DNA of 41,887 nucleotides, from the NCBI GenBank assembly GCA_035541895.1, contig DATKMK010000110.1, forward strand, positions 1 through 41,887, written 5' to 3'. Below the pieces are notes generated by a model. It saw only the letters and a program-made list of their open reading frames with translations, was not told where the DNA came from and did not search any database. Shown piece after piece: positions 16,540-24,875 of this stretch. How positions within the stretch are numbered: the stretch's first letter is position 1; each line of letters starts with the position of its first letter. The DNA is from DATKMK01 sp035541895. GTDB lineage: Bacteria; Desulfobacterota; Binatia; HRBIN30; JACQVA1. Both the position numbers and the translations under genes were made by a program.

Positions 16540-19500
16540 ATGAAGGTTGAAGAGTTTCTCACCGGGCGCAGTGTCCTCGAAAACGGTTACCGCGACGTTG
16601 CACCGCGCATCAGCATCGTCATGGCGACCTATTGTCGCTTGGCCGAAGGCCTGCTCACGCGATGCCTCGACTCCGTCTTGGGGCAGACGCTGACCGAGTT
16701 CGAGTTCATCATTCTCGACGACGGCTCGGTCGACGGTACCGAGAGCGTCGTGCGCAGTTATGCACTCCGTGATCCCCGAATCGTATACGTCCGGTATCAG
16801 GAGAATTGCGGATTACCGGCAATCCGAATGAACGAGGGAATTCAGTTGGCGCGGGCTCCGTACATCGCCTTCATGTTCGACGACAACGTGTGGAAACCGG
16901 ACGCGTTGGCATCTCTCCGGCAGACGATGGCGAGCGATCCGGCGGACGTTGTGTACGCCAACATCGAGCTGGCGCAACCTGACGGCAAGCCGGTGTTGGT
17001 CGGAAGATGGCCGTTGACGCTCGAACTGCTGACCCACCGGAACAGCATTCCCAACGGTGGCGTACTCTGTCGTCGCGAGTTTTTCGAGACCCACGGCCTC
17101 TACGATCCGCACCTCATCATCCGAAGGCTGTGTGATTTCGATCTGTGGCTGCGCGCCCTGCGGCGCGGGGCGACCTTCCGACATTTGGATCGCACAATCG
17201 GCACGGAGTATGGGCCGCTCTCGATGGCGTCGCTCGGCCGGTCGGTCGAGTTGGACTACAAGGTCACCTACCCGTATCTGGCCCGCGAGCAGGGGCTCGC
17301 GGAGCGCGTCGCGGCGCTGACGCCGGGGCGCATTGCCGACTACGACGTCTTCGATGCCGAGAGGCTGCTGCCGTATCTGCGCAGTGCCGCCGAGTGGGCG
17401 GACGTGGAGCGGCGTGTCTACCGGCCCTACTTCACCAGCCATCCGCAGTATTCCTACGAGCCGCCGGTCTTTCACAACCACAGCTACAGCGTCCCGCCGG
17501 AAGGCATCGCGCTGAATCCGGAATTTCCGGTAAACCCTGAGCGTCGCCGAGTGCTACTGGTCTCCAATCGATTCAGTCGCGTGGTGCGCGAATGGCGCGA
17601 CGCGCTGACGACGCATGGTGGAGCGACTGCGGTAGGTTGCTTCGAGTGGGAGGTCTCGTCGTTTCTCCCGGCGGAGATCGACTTGGTCGTGTTGTTCGAT
17701 TGCACGGCGCCGTTTGTGCGCACGTGGATGCAGCCGTTCCACGACTCCGGCGTGCCGATCATCTATGTCGTCACTCACGGCCTTGATGATGCGACGAGCG
17801 AGGCTCGTGCCGTCCTGCGTCCGCTCGATTTCAGCCGCCATCCGGTCGTCTGCGAGTCGCTCGGCGCGGACATCTACTTTGCACTGCCGGGTCTGCCGTG
17901 GTCGGCCGACCAGCGGGCGGGTGCACGCGCCCTGATTGATTTGAGCGATCAGGTCGTGTGGGTGGGCGTGGCCGATGGTTCGCCGGAGGCGTTTGGCAAA
18001 CGGACGCTTCAACTCGAGTGGGTCACCAACGCGCTTCCCGAAGCGGCTGATTGCGATCGGGTGAGTGGTGCGATCTACCTCGGAGACGCCGGCACGTTGT
18101 CGGCGGACACCATCAAAGCCGTCGAAGAGTTGCTGAGTCGCACGGCGTCCGAACGGTGCTGGACCATCTACGTACTATCAGACTCGGCGTGGCCCGCCAG
18201 TCTAACGCAGTTTGGCGAACGCTGCGCGATTCGGTTCACCAGCGACACCATCCCCACCGTGGCGGCTTCACTCCGCGACACGTGTCTAGTTGTTCCGGAG
18301 CCGCTGCTAGCGTTGTACGCGCCCTATCATCAGCGGCTGATGGAGGAAGATCTCGCGCGCGCCGGGGGGGGCTTGCTGAGCCTCGGTAGCGACGCGATTC
18401 GCACGATCGACGCCGTGTCACCGGCCATGCTCGAAACGTCGGTGCGGTCGTTGCGAGCGCGGCTGGCGCAGCTTGGAGACACATCGCGCCCGGATGCGCG
18501 CGCGTTGCATATCGCCAGTATCGCGTTGACCGTTCTGCTCACGAAACGGGTCGAGCGGGTGCGGGCGCCTAAGGGCGAACGCTCGCTGAAAGCGGCGGTT
18601 CTGCTGAACAGTCCGATGCTGTCGGGTTCGGAGATGTTCGGGCTATTGTGCGCCAAGCAATTGGATCGGTTGGGGCTCGACGTCATGGTGTGCATACCGG
18701 TCCGTCATGGCTACGGGCCGGACGCTGACGGGTCCGCCATCGACGCGTGGCTGCAACAGCGTGGCTTGGTCGCAGCGATTCGCGCCGACTACGGCATCGG
18801 CACTGGCTGCTTCTCGGTGGCCGAATCGGAAGCGCATGCGTACGCGCTTCAATTCCGCCGGTGGCTCGCCGATCGCGAGGTCGATCTCGTGCTGTGCTCT
18901 GCGCTTGTCACCGAACCGCTGATTGCGCCCAGCGACGATCGACTGGTGTATCTCGCCTTGTTTTCCCCCTGGGGATATGAACTCGACCGAGTCACCGCGT
19001 TCCGGGCGCGTGCCGCCGGGGTGTGTTCAGACAGTCGATGGGCATGCGACCAGTGGTCGCGCTGGTTCGCGCCGCCGGTTGCGCGGGTTCCGAACCCCGT
19101 CGAAGCGCAGCAATTTGGACCCGCTCGGTCGACGCCATCGGCTCTGCCCATTCGCATCGCGGTGGTCGGAACGATACAGCCGCGCAAGAGGCAAGCCGAT
19201 GCGATCCGAGCACTTGAGCGGCTGCTCCGTGACGGATTTGATCTCACCATGAACGTCTACGGCTACGAACTCCCGATGATGGCGGACTACGTGGCGCACG
19301 CCAAGTCGCTCGCGGCGGCCGGCGCACTGCATGGCCGCGTTCGGTTCCACGGTATGGTGGAGGGCGTTCGACCAGTGGTCGAAGAGAACGATCTGCTGCT
19401 CATGCCATCGATCGATGAGAGCCTGCCGATGACGTTGCTGGAAGGGATCGCGGGTGGTCTCGTGGCGGTTGCGTGCCCGGCGGGCGGAATCGGCGAACTC

Positions 19501-20253
19501 GTGCGCGACGGTGAGACCGGCTTTCTGGTCGACGGGTTTTCGCTCGACGCGCTCACGGCGGCGATGCGCCGTGCGGTGATGCAACGCGAGCGCTGGCCGC
19601 AATTGATCGAACGCGCTCGATCCGTGTTGATTCACGAGCACTCCGAAGCGATCGCCGCATATCGCTTGATCGAGTTCATGCTGCGCGGAGCCGAGATCGC
19701 CACCTCCGCCGGCAGCCAGCTCTTTCGCGTGAGCGAATCCGGGTTGCGCGGCCGACGGGTCAGGGTCGGCCCGAAGCTCGCGCAGTGCGTCAACCCGCTG
19801 GCAACCGATCCCAGCCACACGCTGGTGATCGGGCCCGATGCCGGGCGTGTCGTCTTACGCTACCAAATGAATGCCTTTGGTGATCGATTGTGCGGCCTCC
19901 AATTCAGTGTCGGCACCTACTACACTTCACCACAAGGGACTGTGACGCTGCTCATCCGATCACACAACCGCCGGAAAACGCTGCGCCAGGTCAGTTTCGC
20001 CCTCAGCGACGTCGTCGACAATGGATGGTTCAAGATCGGATTCGAGCCGATCGCGCAGTCGGCGAATCAGCGCTTTGATGTTATGGTGTCGACGCAACTT
20101 GCGAGCGGCCGGTTCGCCTTCTGGGAGGTGGCGCCGCGTGGTTTCACGCCCACGGATCATCTCGTGGCTCGCCTCGATCGACGCGCGCGCAGTTGGTTCA
20201 ACCTGCCGATCTCTCGCGCGCTGCCTGCGTTCTTGCCGGTCTATGCTGATTGA
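16540..20253 (+). CDS. Giant multidomain glycosyltransferase (GT2 + central region + GT4 + C-terminal beta domain)
   Basis: 1237 residues from ATG 16540. Residues about 22-260 are an intact GT2 domain: ISIVMATYCRL, IILDDGSVDG, FMFDDN and FDLWLRAL. Residues about 330-670 are a Rossmann-like region of no recognised activity. Residues about 685-1045 are a GT4 domain with an intact EX7E (IDESLPMTLLEGIAGG) and PAGGIGELVRDGETGFLV. The last ~190 residues form a probable beta-sandwich (LVIGPDAGRVVLRYQM; GTVTLLIRSH) that may bind glycan. The layout parallels the preceding 1210-residue gene, 39 bases upstream, suggesting an ancient tandem duplication with later divergence. Such fused enzymes can add two alternating sugars; that is an inference here. 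Confidence 0.88.
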   Translation: MKVEEFLTGRSVLENGYRDVAPRISIVMATYCRLAEGLLTRCLDSVLGQTLTEFEFIILDDGSVDGTESVVRSYALRDPRIVYVRYQENCGLPAIRMNEGIQLARAPYIAFMFDDNVWKPDALASLRQTMASDPADVVYANIELAQPDGKPVLVGRWPLTLELLTHRNSIPNGGVLCRREFFETHGLYDPHLIIRRLCDFDLWLRALRRGATFRHLDRTIGTEYGPLSMASLGRSVELDYKVTYPYLAREQGLAERVAALTPGRIADYDVFDAERLLPYLRSAAEWADVERRVYRPYFTSHPQYSYEPPVFHNHSYSVPPEGIALNPEFPVNPERRRVLLVSNRFSRVVREWRDALTTHGGATAVGCFEWEVSSFLPAEIDLVVLFDCTAPFVRTWMQPFHDSGVPIIYVVTHGLDDATSEARAVLRPLDFSRHPVVCESLGADIYFALPGLPWSADQRAGARALIDLSDQVVWVGVADGSPEAFGKRTLQLEWVTNALPEAADCDRVSGAIYLGDAGTLSADTIKAVEELLSRTASERCWTIYVLSDSAWPASLTQFGERCAIRFTSDTIPTVAASLRDTCLVVPEPLLALYAPYHQRLMEEDLARAGGGLLSLGSDAIRTIDAVSPAMLETSVRSLRARLAQLGDTSRPDARALHIASIALTVLLTKRVERVRAPKGERSLKAAVLLNSPMLSGSEMFGLLCAKQLDRLGLDVMVCIPVRHGYGPDADGSAIDAWLQQRGLVAAIRADYGIGTGCFSVAESEAHAYALQFRRWLADREVDLVLCSALVTEPLIAPSDDRLVYLALFSPWGYELDRVTAFRARAAGVCSDSRWACDQWSRWFAPPVARVPNPVEAQQFGPARSTPSALPIRIAVVGTIQPRKRQADAIRALERLLRDGFDLTMNVYGYELPMMADYVAHAKSLAAAGALHGRVRFHGMVEGVRPVVEENDLLLMPSIDESLPMTLLEGIAGGLVAVACPAGGIGELVRDGETGFLVDGFSLDALTAAMRRAVMQRERWPQLIERARSVLIHEHSEAIAAYRLIEFMLRGAEIATSAGSQLFRVSESGLRGRRVRVGPKLAQCVNPLATDPSHTLVIGPDAGRVVLRYQMNAFGDRLCGLQFSVGTYYTSPQGTVTLLIRSHNRRKTLRQVSFALSDVVDNGWFKIGFEPIAQSANQRFDVMVSTQLASGRFAFWEVAPRGFTPTDHLVARLDRRARSWFNLPISRALPAFLPVYAD

Positions 20254-20265
20254 GTCATCTCGCGA

Positions 20266-21546
20266 ATGGCTATCCCGGTGAGCGCCGCACCGGTTCACAA
20301 TCCCGCGCCGATCCGCGTATTGGCGCTGCTGCCCCAGTTTATTCCGTCGACCATCTTGACCGTGGTGAAGCCGTTGGTGTGGTTGCACCGAGCCGGGCGA
20401 ATCACCGCTGACATCACCCTGGAATCGCGTGGATCAGCGCGGCAGGTCGAGCGCGCCGATGTGGTGGTGTTCAGCCGCAATGCCGAGCCTGAATACGGCC
20501 AGTGGTTGAACGTTGCGCGAACGCTCGGCAAGTCCGTGATCTACGACATCGACGACAACCTGTTTGAGCTGCCGACCTTCTATCCGCGCGAGCGCCGCTA
20601 TCTGAACGCCGAGCGACTGCAACAACTCGAACGCTATCTGCGCGCAGCCGAAGCCGTCCGCGTCTACTCGCAGCCGATGCTCGAACGAGCGCTGCAGTAC
20701 AATCCACGTGTCGGGCGCGTCGACGGACCGATCGATTGGAGCCTGGTTCCGACCTCGCCGCCGCGCCGCGATCCCCGGCGGGTTCGCATCGTCTACGCCA
20801 CCAGTCGGTTCGACGACGAGCTGGCCCGGCTATTCCTCGCCGATCTGCAGCGGATACTCGACGCGTACGCCGACCGGGTCGCCGTGTGTTTCTGGGGCTT
20901 CGACCCACCCGAGCTCAGGGGGCACCCCGGCGTGGAATTCCGGTCGTTCGTTCCAAGCTACGACCGTTTCTTCCACCAATTTGTTCGAGCCGGATTCGAC
21001 ATCGGATTGGCGCCGCTTCCCGATGATGTGTTCCACCGCTCGAAGTCCAACAACAAGTTTCGAGAATACGCGGCAGCGCGGATCGCGGGCGTGTACTCGA
21101 ACGTCGATGTCTACGCATCGTGCGTCGAGCATGACCGGACGGGGTTGCTGGTGTCGCCGGAGCCGGGTGCGTGGTATGCCGCATTGTCGCGTTTGATCGA
21201 GGACCCGCATCTCCGCACCAAAATCCAGCAGCAAGCGTTCGCAATCGCCCGAACGCGCTATGGCGTCGAACAGATGAGCGCCGTGTGGCTCGAACAGATC
21301 CAAAGCGTCCTCCGTGATCATCCGCATGTGGACTCGGTCGGAGAGTCGGCGGTTGCACATGCCGAGCACTCTCCGGCCTCGACCGTAGTAGGCGCGGTGC
21401 GTCGAGCCATCTATTTGCTCGGTGCGATGCGGCGGCACGGGCGAGCGGCCACGATCAAGCGGATCCGGCGCGATGCCAAGGACTGGCGGCTGCTGCTGTG
21501 GGTGAAGTGGCAGCTCAACCGACCGAATGTCTGGCCGTTCGGTTGA
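20266..21546 (+). CDS. GT4-like glycosyltransferase
   Basis: 426 residues, ATG start 12 bases after the previous stop. It has an N-terminal Rossmann domain (PIRVLALLPQFIPSTILTVV; ADVVVFSRN), a conserved VIYDIDDNLFELP segment and a C-terminal donor-binding domain with RIVYATSRFDDEL, LAPLPDD, NNKFREYAAARIAGVYS and TGLLVSPEPGAWY. The YDIDDNLFE segment and the K/E-Y-A-A-A region match the middle domain of the 1210-residue enzyme encoded at 12868. A Lys/Arg-rich C-terminal tail (GRAATIKRIRRDAKDWRLLL) may touch the membrane. Substrate unknown. Confidence 0.82.
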   Translation: MAIPVSAAPVHNPAPIRVLALLPQFIPSTILTVVKPLVWLHRAGRITADITLESRGSARQVERADVVVFSRNAEPEYGQWLNVARTLGKSVIYDIDDNLFELPTFYPRERRYLNAERLQQLERYLRAAEAVRVYSQPMLERALQYNPRVGRVDGPIDWSLVPTSPPRRDPRRVRIVYATSRFDDELARLFLADLQRILDAYADRVAVCFWGFDPPELRGHPGVEFRSFVPSYDRFFHQFVRAGFDIGLAPLPDDVFHRSKSNNKFREYAAARIAGVYSNVDVYASCVEHDRTGLLVSPEPGAWYAALSRLIEDPHLRTKIQQQAFAIARTRYGVEQMSAVWLEQIQSVLRDHPHVDSVGESAVAHAEHSPASTVVGAVRRAIYLLGAMRRHGRAATIKRIRRDAKDWRLLLWVKWQLNRPNVWPFG

Positions 21547-21587
21547 CGACTTTTCTTTCCGTTCGATCGGCGTTAAGCACCCGACTG

Positions 21588-22622
21588 ATGATGCTGCCTG
21601 TATCGGTCGTGATTCCCGCGCGCAACGAGGAGCAGACGATCGTTGCGTGCGTGCGGGCGCTGCGGGAGCAGAGCGTCAGTGCGACAGCGCTGGAAGTGAT
21701 TGTCGTCGTTGCCGGCGATGATCGGACTGCCGCGGTTGCGGCGAGTGCCGATGCCGGCGAGTTCGGGCGATTCGAGATCGTGCGGCTGGAGGAAGGCGAC
21801 AAAAATGCTGCGTTGCGCGCGGGTTGCGCGCGGGCGACCGGCGAGACCCTGCTCTTGCTCGATGCCGACACCGAGCTGGCACCGACGGCGATCGAAGAAT
21901 TCGTTCGAGTGCTCGCCAGCGCGCCGCGTACGGTCGCGCACGGAGCGATGCACCCGCGCATCAACACGTGGGTCGCCCGCTACAGCGAGTTGAATCGCAA
22001 GCTCGTGAAGCAACTGTCCTTCGACGGGCATCTCAGCGGCGAGGTGATCGCGCTGCCGCGCGCGGCGGTGGCGGACGATCTCGCGACGTTTTTCCCCGAC
22101 AACGTCGGCCCAAACTGCGACGCCTACCTTGGTCGGATTCTGCGTCAGCACGGATGGCGGACGGCGTATGCGTCGGCCGCAACGGCGACGACGCTCTTTC
22201 CTTGGACCGTGCGCGGTTTGATTGCTTCCCAGTTGCGCAACCGGCGTTCGGCGATCGCGACCTTGTCGTGGATGGAAGCCGTGCCGCAGGCTGCGAAGAG
22301 TGCGGTGCTGGTGGTGGCATTACCGATCGCCATTGCGCTCTGGTCGTATTCGGCGAAGTGGGCCGTTGTGTGCGCGTCGCCGCTGTTCGTGCATGTTGCC
22401 TCCTTTGCGTGGCGCGTCGAGTCGTTGCGCCGGCGAGGCTATGGCGACTATCGGCTCGATATCCCGCTGTTTGCTACCTTGGACGTGATCGCGCGCGGAC
22501 TCAAATTGTGGGCCTTCCTCGAACGGGTGGTGGGACGACGGCCGCTGAACATCTTTCGTGGAGAGCGCCCGGAAACCCCACTTCCGTTCAGGACGGCGGC
22601 AGGGAACCAGCCCGAGCGCTGA
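21588..22622 (+). CDS. Family 2 glycosyltransferase with C-terminal membrane segments (tandem copy 1)
   Basis: 344 residues from ATG 21588; a GTG 90 bases upstream would overlap the preceding gene by 49 bases and is less likely. GT2 features: PVSVVIPARNEEQTI, VIVVVAGDDRTA, LLLLDADTEL (DxD) and the later region LSGEVIALPRAAV. Hydrophobic helices near residues 245-290 and a final helix suggest membrane attachment. The next gene is a clear paralogue that starts on the base after this stop. A lipid-linked acceptor is likely, as in other membrane GT2 enzymes. Confidence 0.88.
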   Translation: MMLPVSVVIPARNEEQTIVACVRALREQSVSATALEVIVVVAGDDRTAAVAASADAGEFGRFEIVRLEEGDKNAALRAGCARATGETLLLLDADTELAPTAIEEFVRVLASAPRTVAHGAMHPRINTWVARYSELNRKLVKQLSFDGHLSGEVIALPRAAVADDLATFFPDNVGPNCDAYLGRILRQHGWRTAYASAATATTLFPWTVRGLIASQLRNRRSAIATLSWMEAVPQAAKSAVLVVALPIAIALWSYSAKWAVVCASPLFVHVASFAWRVESLRRRGYGDYRLDIPLFATLDVIARGLKLWAFLERVVGRRPLNIFRGERPETPLPFRTAAGNQPER

Positions 22623-23699
22623 ATGGCTGCGACGGATTTTCCAGCGACGGTCGTTGTTCCGGCCCGCGACGAGGAATACGCGATCGGCGGCTGTCTGCGC
22701 GCGTTGCGCGAGCAGAGCGTCGGCGCACAGTCACTTGAGGTGATCGTGGTCGTGGCCGGAACCGATCAGACGGCGGCGATCGCTCGACGGGAAGGCGAGG
22801 GGCGATTCGGGCGCTTCGAGGTCGTGCAACTGGAGAGTGGAAACAAGAACGTCGCGCTCCAAACCGGTTGCCGGCGGGCGCAAGCGGATGTGATCGTTCT
22901 AGTCGACGCCGATACGGAGTTGGAACCGGCTGCGGTGGATGAGTTGCTACGCGCGCTGCACCGAGATCCTCACTGCGTTGTGCACGGGGCGGCATTGCCA
23001 CGCATCGACACCTGGGTTTCGCGCTACTGGGAGTTGAACCGGCAAATCGTGAAGCAGGTACACTTCGACGGCAATCTGAGCGGAGAGCTCGCGGCGCTGC
23101 CGCGCGCCGCGCTGCCGGCCGCGGAACTGGATCAGTTGCTGCCGGCAGATGTCAGCGCGCAAGACGATTTGTACCTCGGTCGAATGTTGCGAGATCGCGG
23201 ATGGCAGATCGCCTATGCGCCCGAGGCGCGCGCAACCACCTTGGTGCCGTGGACGCTGCGCGGTCTCTTGCGCACGATGCTGCGCAGTCGCCGCGGGCTC
23301 ATGCGGCTGCTGCCGTTTCGCGAAGCGGGTCTGCAAGCGGGAAAGAGTACGCTGGTGGTCGTCGGCGCGCCGCTGGCGGTGGCGGTGTGGCGGTGGTCTC
23401 GCTGGCTCGCGCTCGCGAGCATGATCCCCTTGCTGCTCCATGTCGTCATGGTCAGTCGGCAGGTGTTGACTACGCAACGCCGAAGACCCGGTGGGGCTCG
23501 CGGTGCATTGCCTGCATTTCTGCTCTTCGATCTGCTCGGTCGCGCGTTGAAGGTGTGGGCATTCGTCGAGCGCATCGTCGGGCGGAATGAGTCGGTGCCG
23601 TTCCGCGGCGACCGACCCGCCGGCGTCGGGTCGGCCCAGCAATCTTCCCATCCTCGGGAGAACGGCGCAGACATTCCCCGGATCGCGCGACAGTCTTGA
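22623..23699 (+). CDS. Family 2 glycosyltransferase with C-terminal membrane segments (tandem copy 2)
   Basis: 358 residues; the ATG follows the previous TGA with no gap. The sequence runs parallel to the preceding gene over its whole length: VVVPARDEEYAI, LREQSVGAQSLEVIVVVAG, FGRFEVVQLE, LVDADTELEP, WELNRQIVKQ, FDGNLSGELAALPRAAL, and LGRALKVWAFVERIVGR near the end. C-terminal membrane helices are also shared. The ~35-residue tail after the last shared motif is poorly conserved. It probably adds a second sugar, or the same sugar in a second linkage, in the same pathway. Confidence 0.88.
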   Translation: MAATDFPATVVVPARDEEYAIGGCLRALREQSVGAQSLEVIVVVAGTDQTAAIARREGEGRFGRFEVVQLESGNKNVALQTGCRRAQADVIVLVDADTELEPAAVDELLRALHRDPHCVVHGAALPRIDTWVSRYWELNRQIVKQVHFDGNLSGELAALPRAALPAAELDQLLPADVSAQDDLYLGRMLRDRGWQIAYAPEARATTLVPWTLRGLLRTMLRSRRGLMRLLPFREAGLQAGKSTLVVVGAPLAVAVWRWSRWLALASMIPLLLHVVMVSRQVLTTQRRRPGGARGALPAFLLFDLLGRALKVWAFVERIVGRNESVPFRGDRPAGVGSAQQSSHPRENGADIPRIARQS

Positions 23700-23727
23700 G
23701 ACGTTCGCGCAGACCGGAATCATCTCG

Positions 23728-24621
23728 ATGGCCGCGCGTACCACGATCGTCATCGTCAGCTACAATACCCGCGACCTCTTGCGCGGTTGCCTGGAGTCCT
23801 TACGTGATCATGTGCTCGGCGTTCCGGTCATCGTGGTCGACAATGCGTCGCGCGATGGCAGTGCGGCGATGGTCGCGCAGGAATTTCCGGAAGTGCGATT
23901 GGTAGAGAATCCCTCAAACGTTGGATTCGGTACAGCGAACAATCGTGCCTTGGCCGAGGTGTCGACCGAACTCGCGTTCCTCCTCAACAGCGATACGCGA
24001 CTCGAAGCCGATGTTGTGTCAGCGCTGGCGGCGACATTGGATGCATCGCCGGGCGCCGCAATCGTCGGCTGCAAATTGATTCTGCCTGACGGTCGAGTGC
24101 AACGCAGCGCGCGTCGCTTTCCGTCGGCATGGCGATCGTTATGCAATGCGATCGCGCTCGCGGATCTGATTCCGACGGTTGTCACTGCAGTCGATTACGT
24201 TGACGGCGCGGCGATGCTGGTGCGCATGGATGCAATGCGCGAAATTGGCGGTTTCGATGAGCAATTTTTTCTCTACGTTGAAGACGCGGATTTGTGTCGC
24301 CGCGTGCACGATCGCGGCTGGCGGGTCCTCTACGATCCGCGCGTCGCGGTCGTGCATCTCGGGGGTGCCTCGACCACGCGGGGCAGCGCGCGCGATGATC
24401 GTCTGCGTTGGGAGGGGTTGGCGCGTTATGCCGCAATTCATTTGGGCGCCGTTCACTATGGCGCCTTCGTTTGTGCGCGGGCGTTGGAGTTGATTCGGCA
24501 GGTTGCCAGCGGCGGCATGCGGTGGATTTTACTTGATGACAAGGAAGGTCGCCAAAATAGTCGCAGTGCCGCGCGGTATTTGCGCTGGCATTGGGAGTTC
24601 ATCCGACCGAGACGCGGGTGA
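23728..24621 (+). CDS. Family 2 glycosyltransferase, rhamnosyltransferase (WbbL)-like
   Basis: 297 residues from ATG 23728; an in-frame ATG 141 bases upstream lies within the preceding gene. TIVIVSYNTRDLLRGCLESL, VIVVDNASRDGSA, NPSNVGFGTANN, FLLNSDTRL and the characteristic GGFDEQFFLYVEDADLCRR match the WbbL/rhamnosyltransferase branch of GT2. YVDGAAMLVRMDAM is also typical. Cytosolic or peripheral. It is the last gene of the first glycan locus, followed by the AT-rich regulatory gap. No terminator with a T-tract was found after it. Confidence 0.9.
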   Translation: MAARTTIVIVSYNTRDLLRGCLESLRDHVLGVPVIVVDNASRDGSAAMVAQEFPEVRLVENPSNVGFGTANNRALAEVSTELAFLLNSDTRLEADVVSALAATLDASPGAAIVGCKLILPDGRVQRSARRFPSAWRSLCNAIALADLIPTVVTAVDYVDGAAMLVRMDAMREIGGFDEQFFLYVEDADLCRRVHDRGWRVLYDPRVAVVHLGGASTTRGSARDDRLRWEGLARYAAIHLGAVHYGAFVCARALELIRQVASGGMRWILLDDKEGRQNSRSAARYLRWHWEFIRPRRG

Positions 24622-24697
24622 TCAGATTGCAAGGCGCTCGCGCATCGGCGCAAGCTGCGGTTCCAAAGAGCGGAAAAGCCGATCGGGAAGCAAACGG

Positions 24698-24725
24698 CAT
24701 GATTCATGACATGCGACGAATCATG
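24698..24725. promoter_or_regulatory. Inverted repeat CATGATTC / GAATCATG
   Basis: Perfect 8-base arms (24698-24705 and 24718-24725) separated by 12 bases, in the gap upstream of the sigma-54 regulator gene. The spacing between arm centres is 20 bases, about two helical turns, as expected of a dimeric regulator operator. It could equally form an RNA stem if transcribed from upstream. Confidence 0.4.
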
Positions 24726-24751
24726 TTGCTCGAGTCTAGCTGACGGTGTCG

Positions 24752-24765
24752 TTCATCATGATGAA
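24752..24765. promoter_or_regulatory. Perfect 14-base palindrome TTCATCATGATGAA
   Basis: An uninterrupted palindrome 24 bases ahead of the putative -35 element. It shares the core CATGAT with the inverted repeat at 24698-24725, so both may bind the same protein. A natural candidate is autoregulation by the regulator encoded at 24876, but nothing proves it. Confidence 0.4.
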
Positions 24766-24788
24766 GTCGCCGGATGCAAACGTTTAGG

Positions 24789-24818
24789 TTGATTTTCCTA
24801 TTTATTGTCGGCTATCTT
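24789..24818 (+). promoter_or_regulatory. Putative sigma-70-type promoter of the regulatory gene
   Basis: TTGATT (24789-24794), an 18-base spacer, then TATCTT (24813-24818), within the most AT-rich stretch of the window. A strong ribosome-binding sequence (GGGAAGGGA, 24861-24869) precedes the ATG at 24876, leaving a leader of about 50 bases. Confidence 0.4.
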
Positions 24819-24875
24819 GCCATGGGGAGCTAAGGCGGATGAGGTGGCTGATTCCGATCTGGGAAGGGAAAGTTG

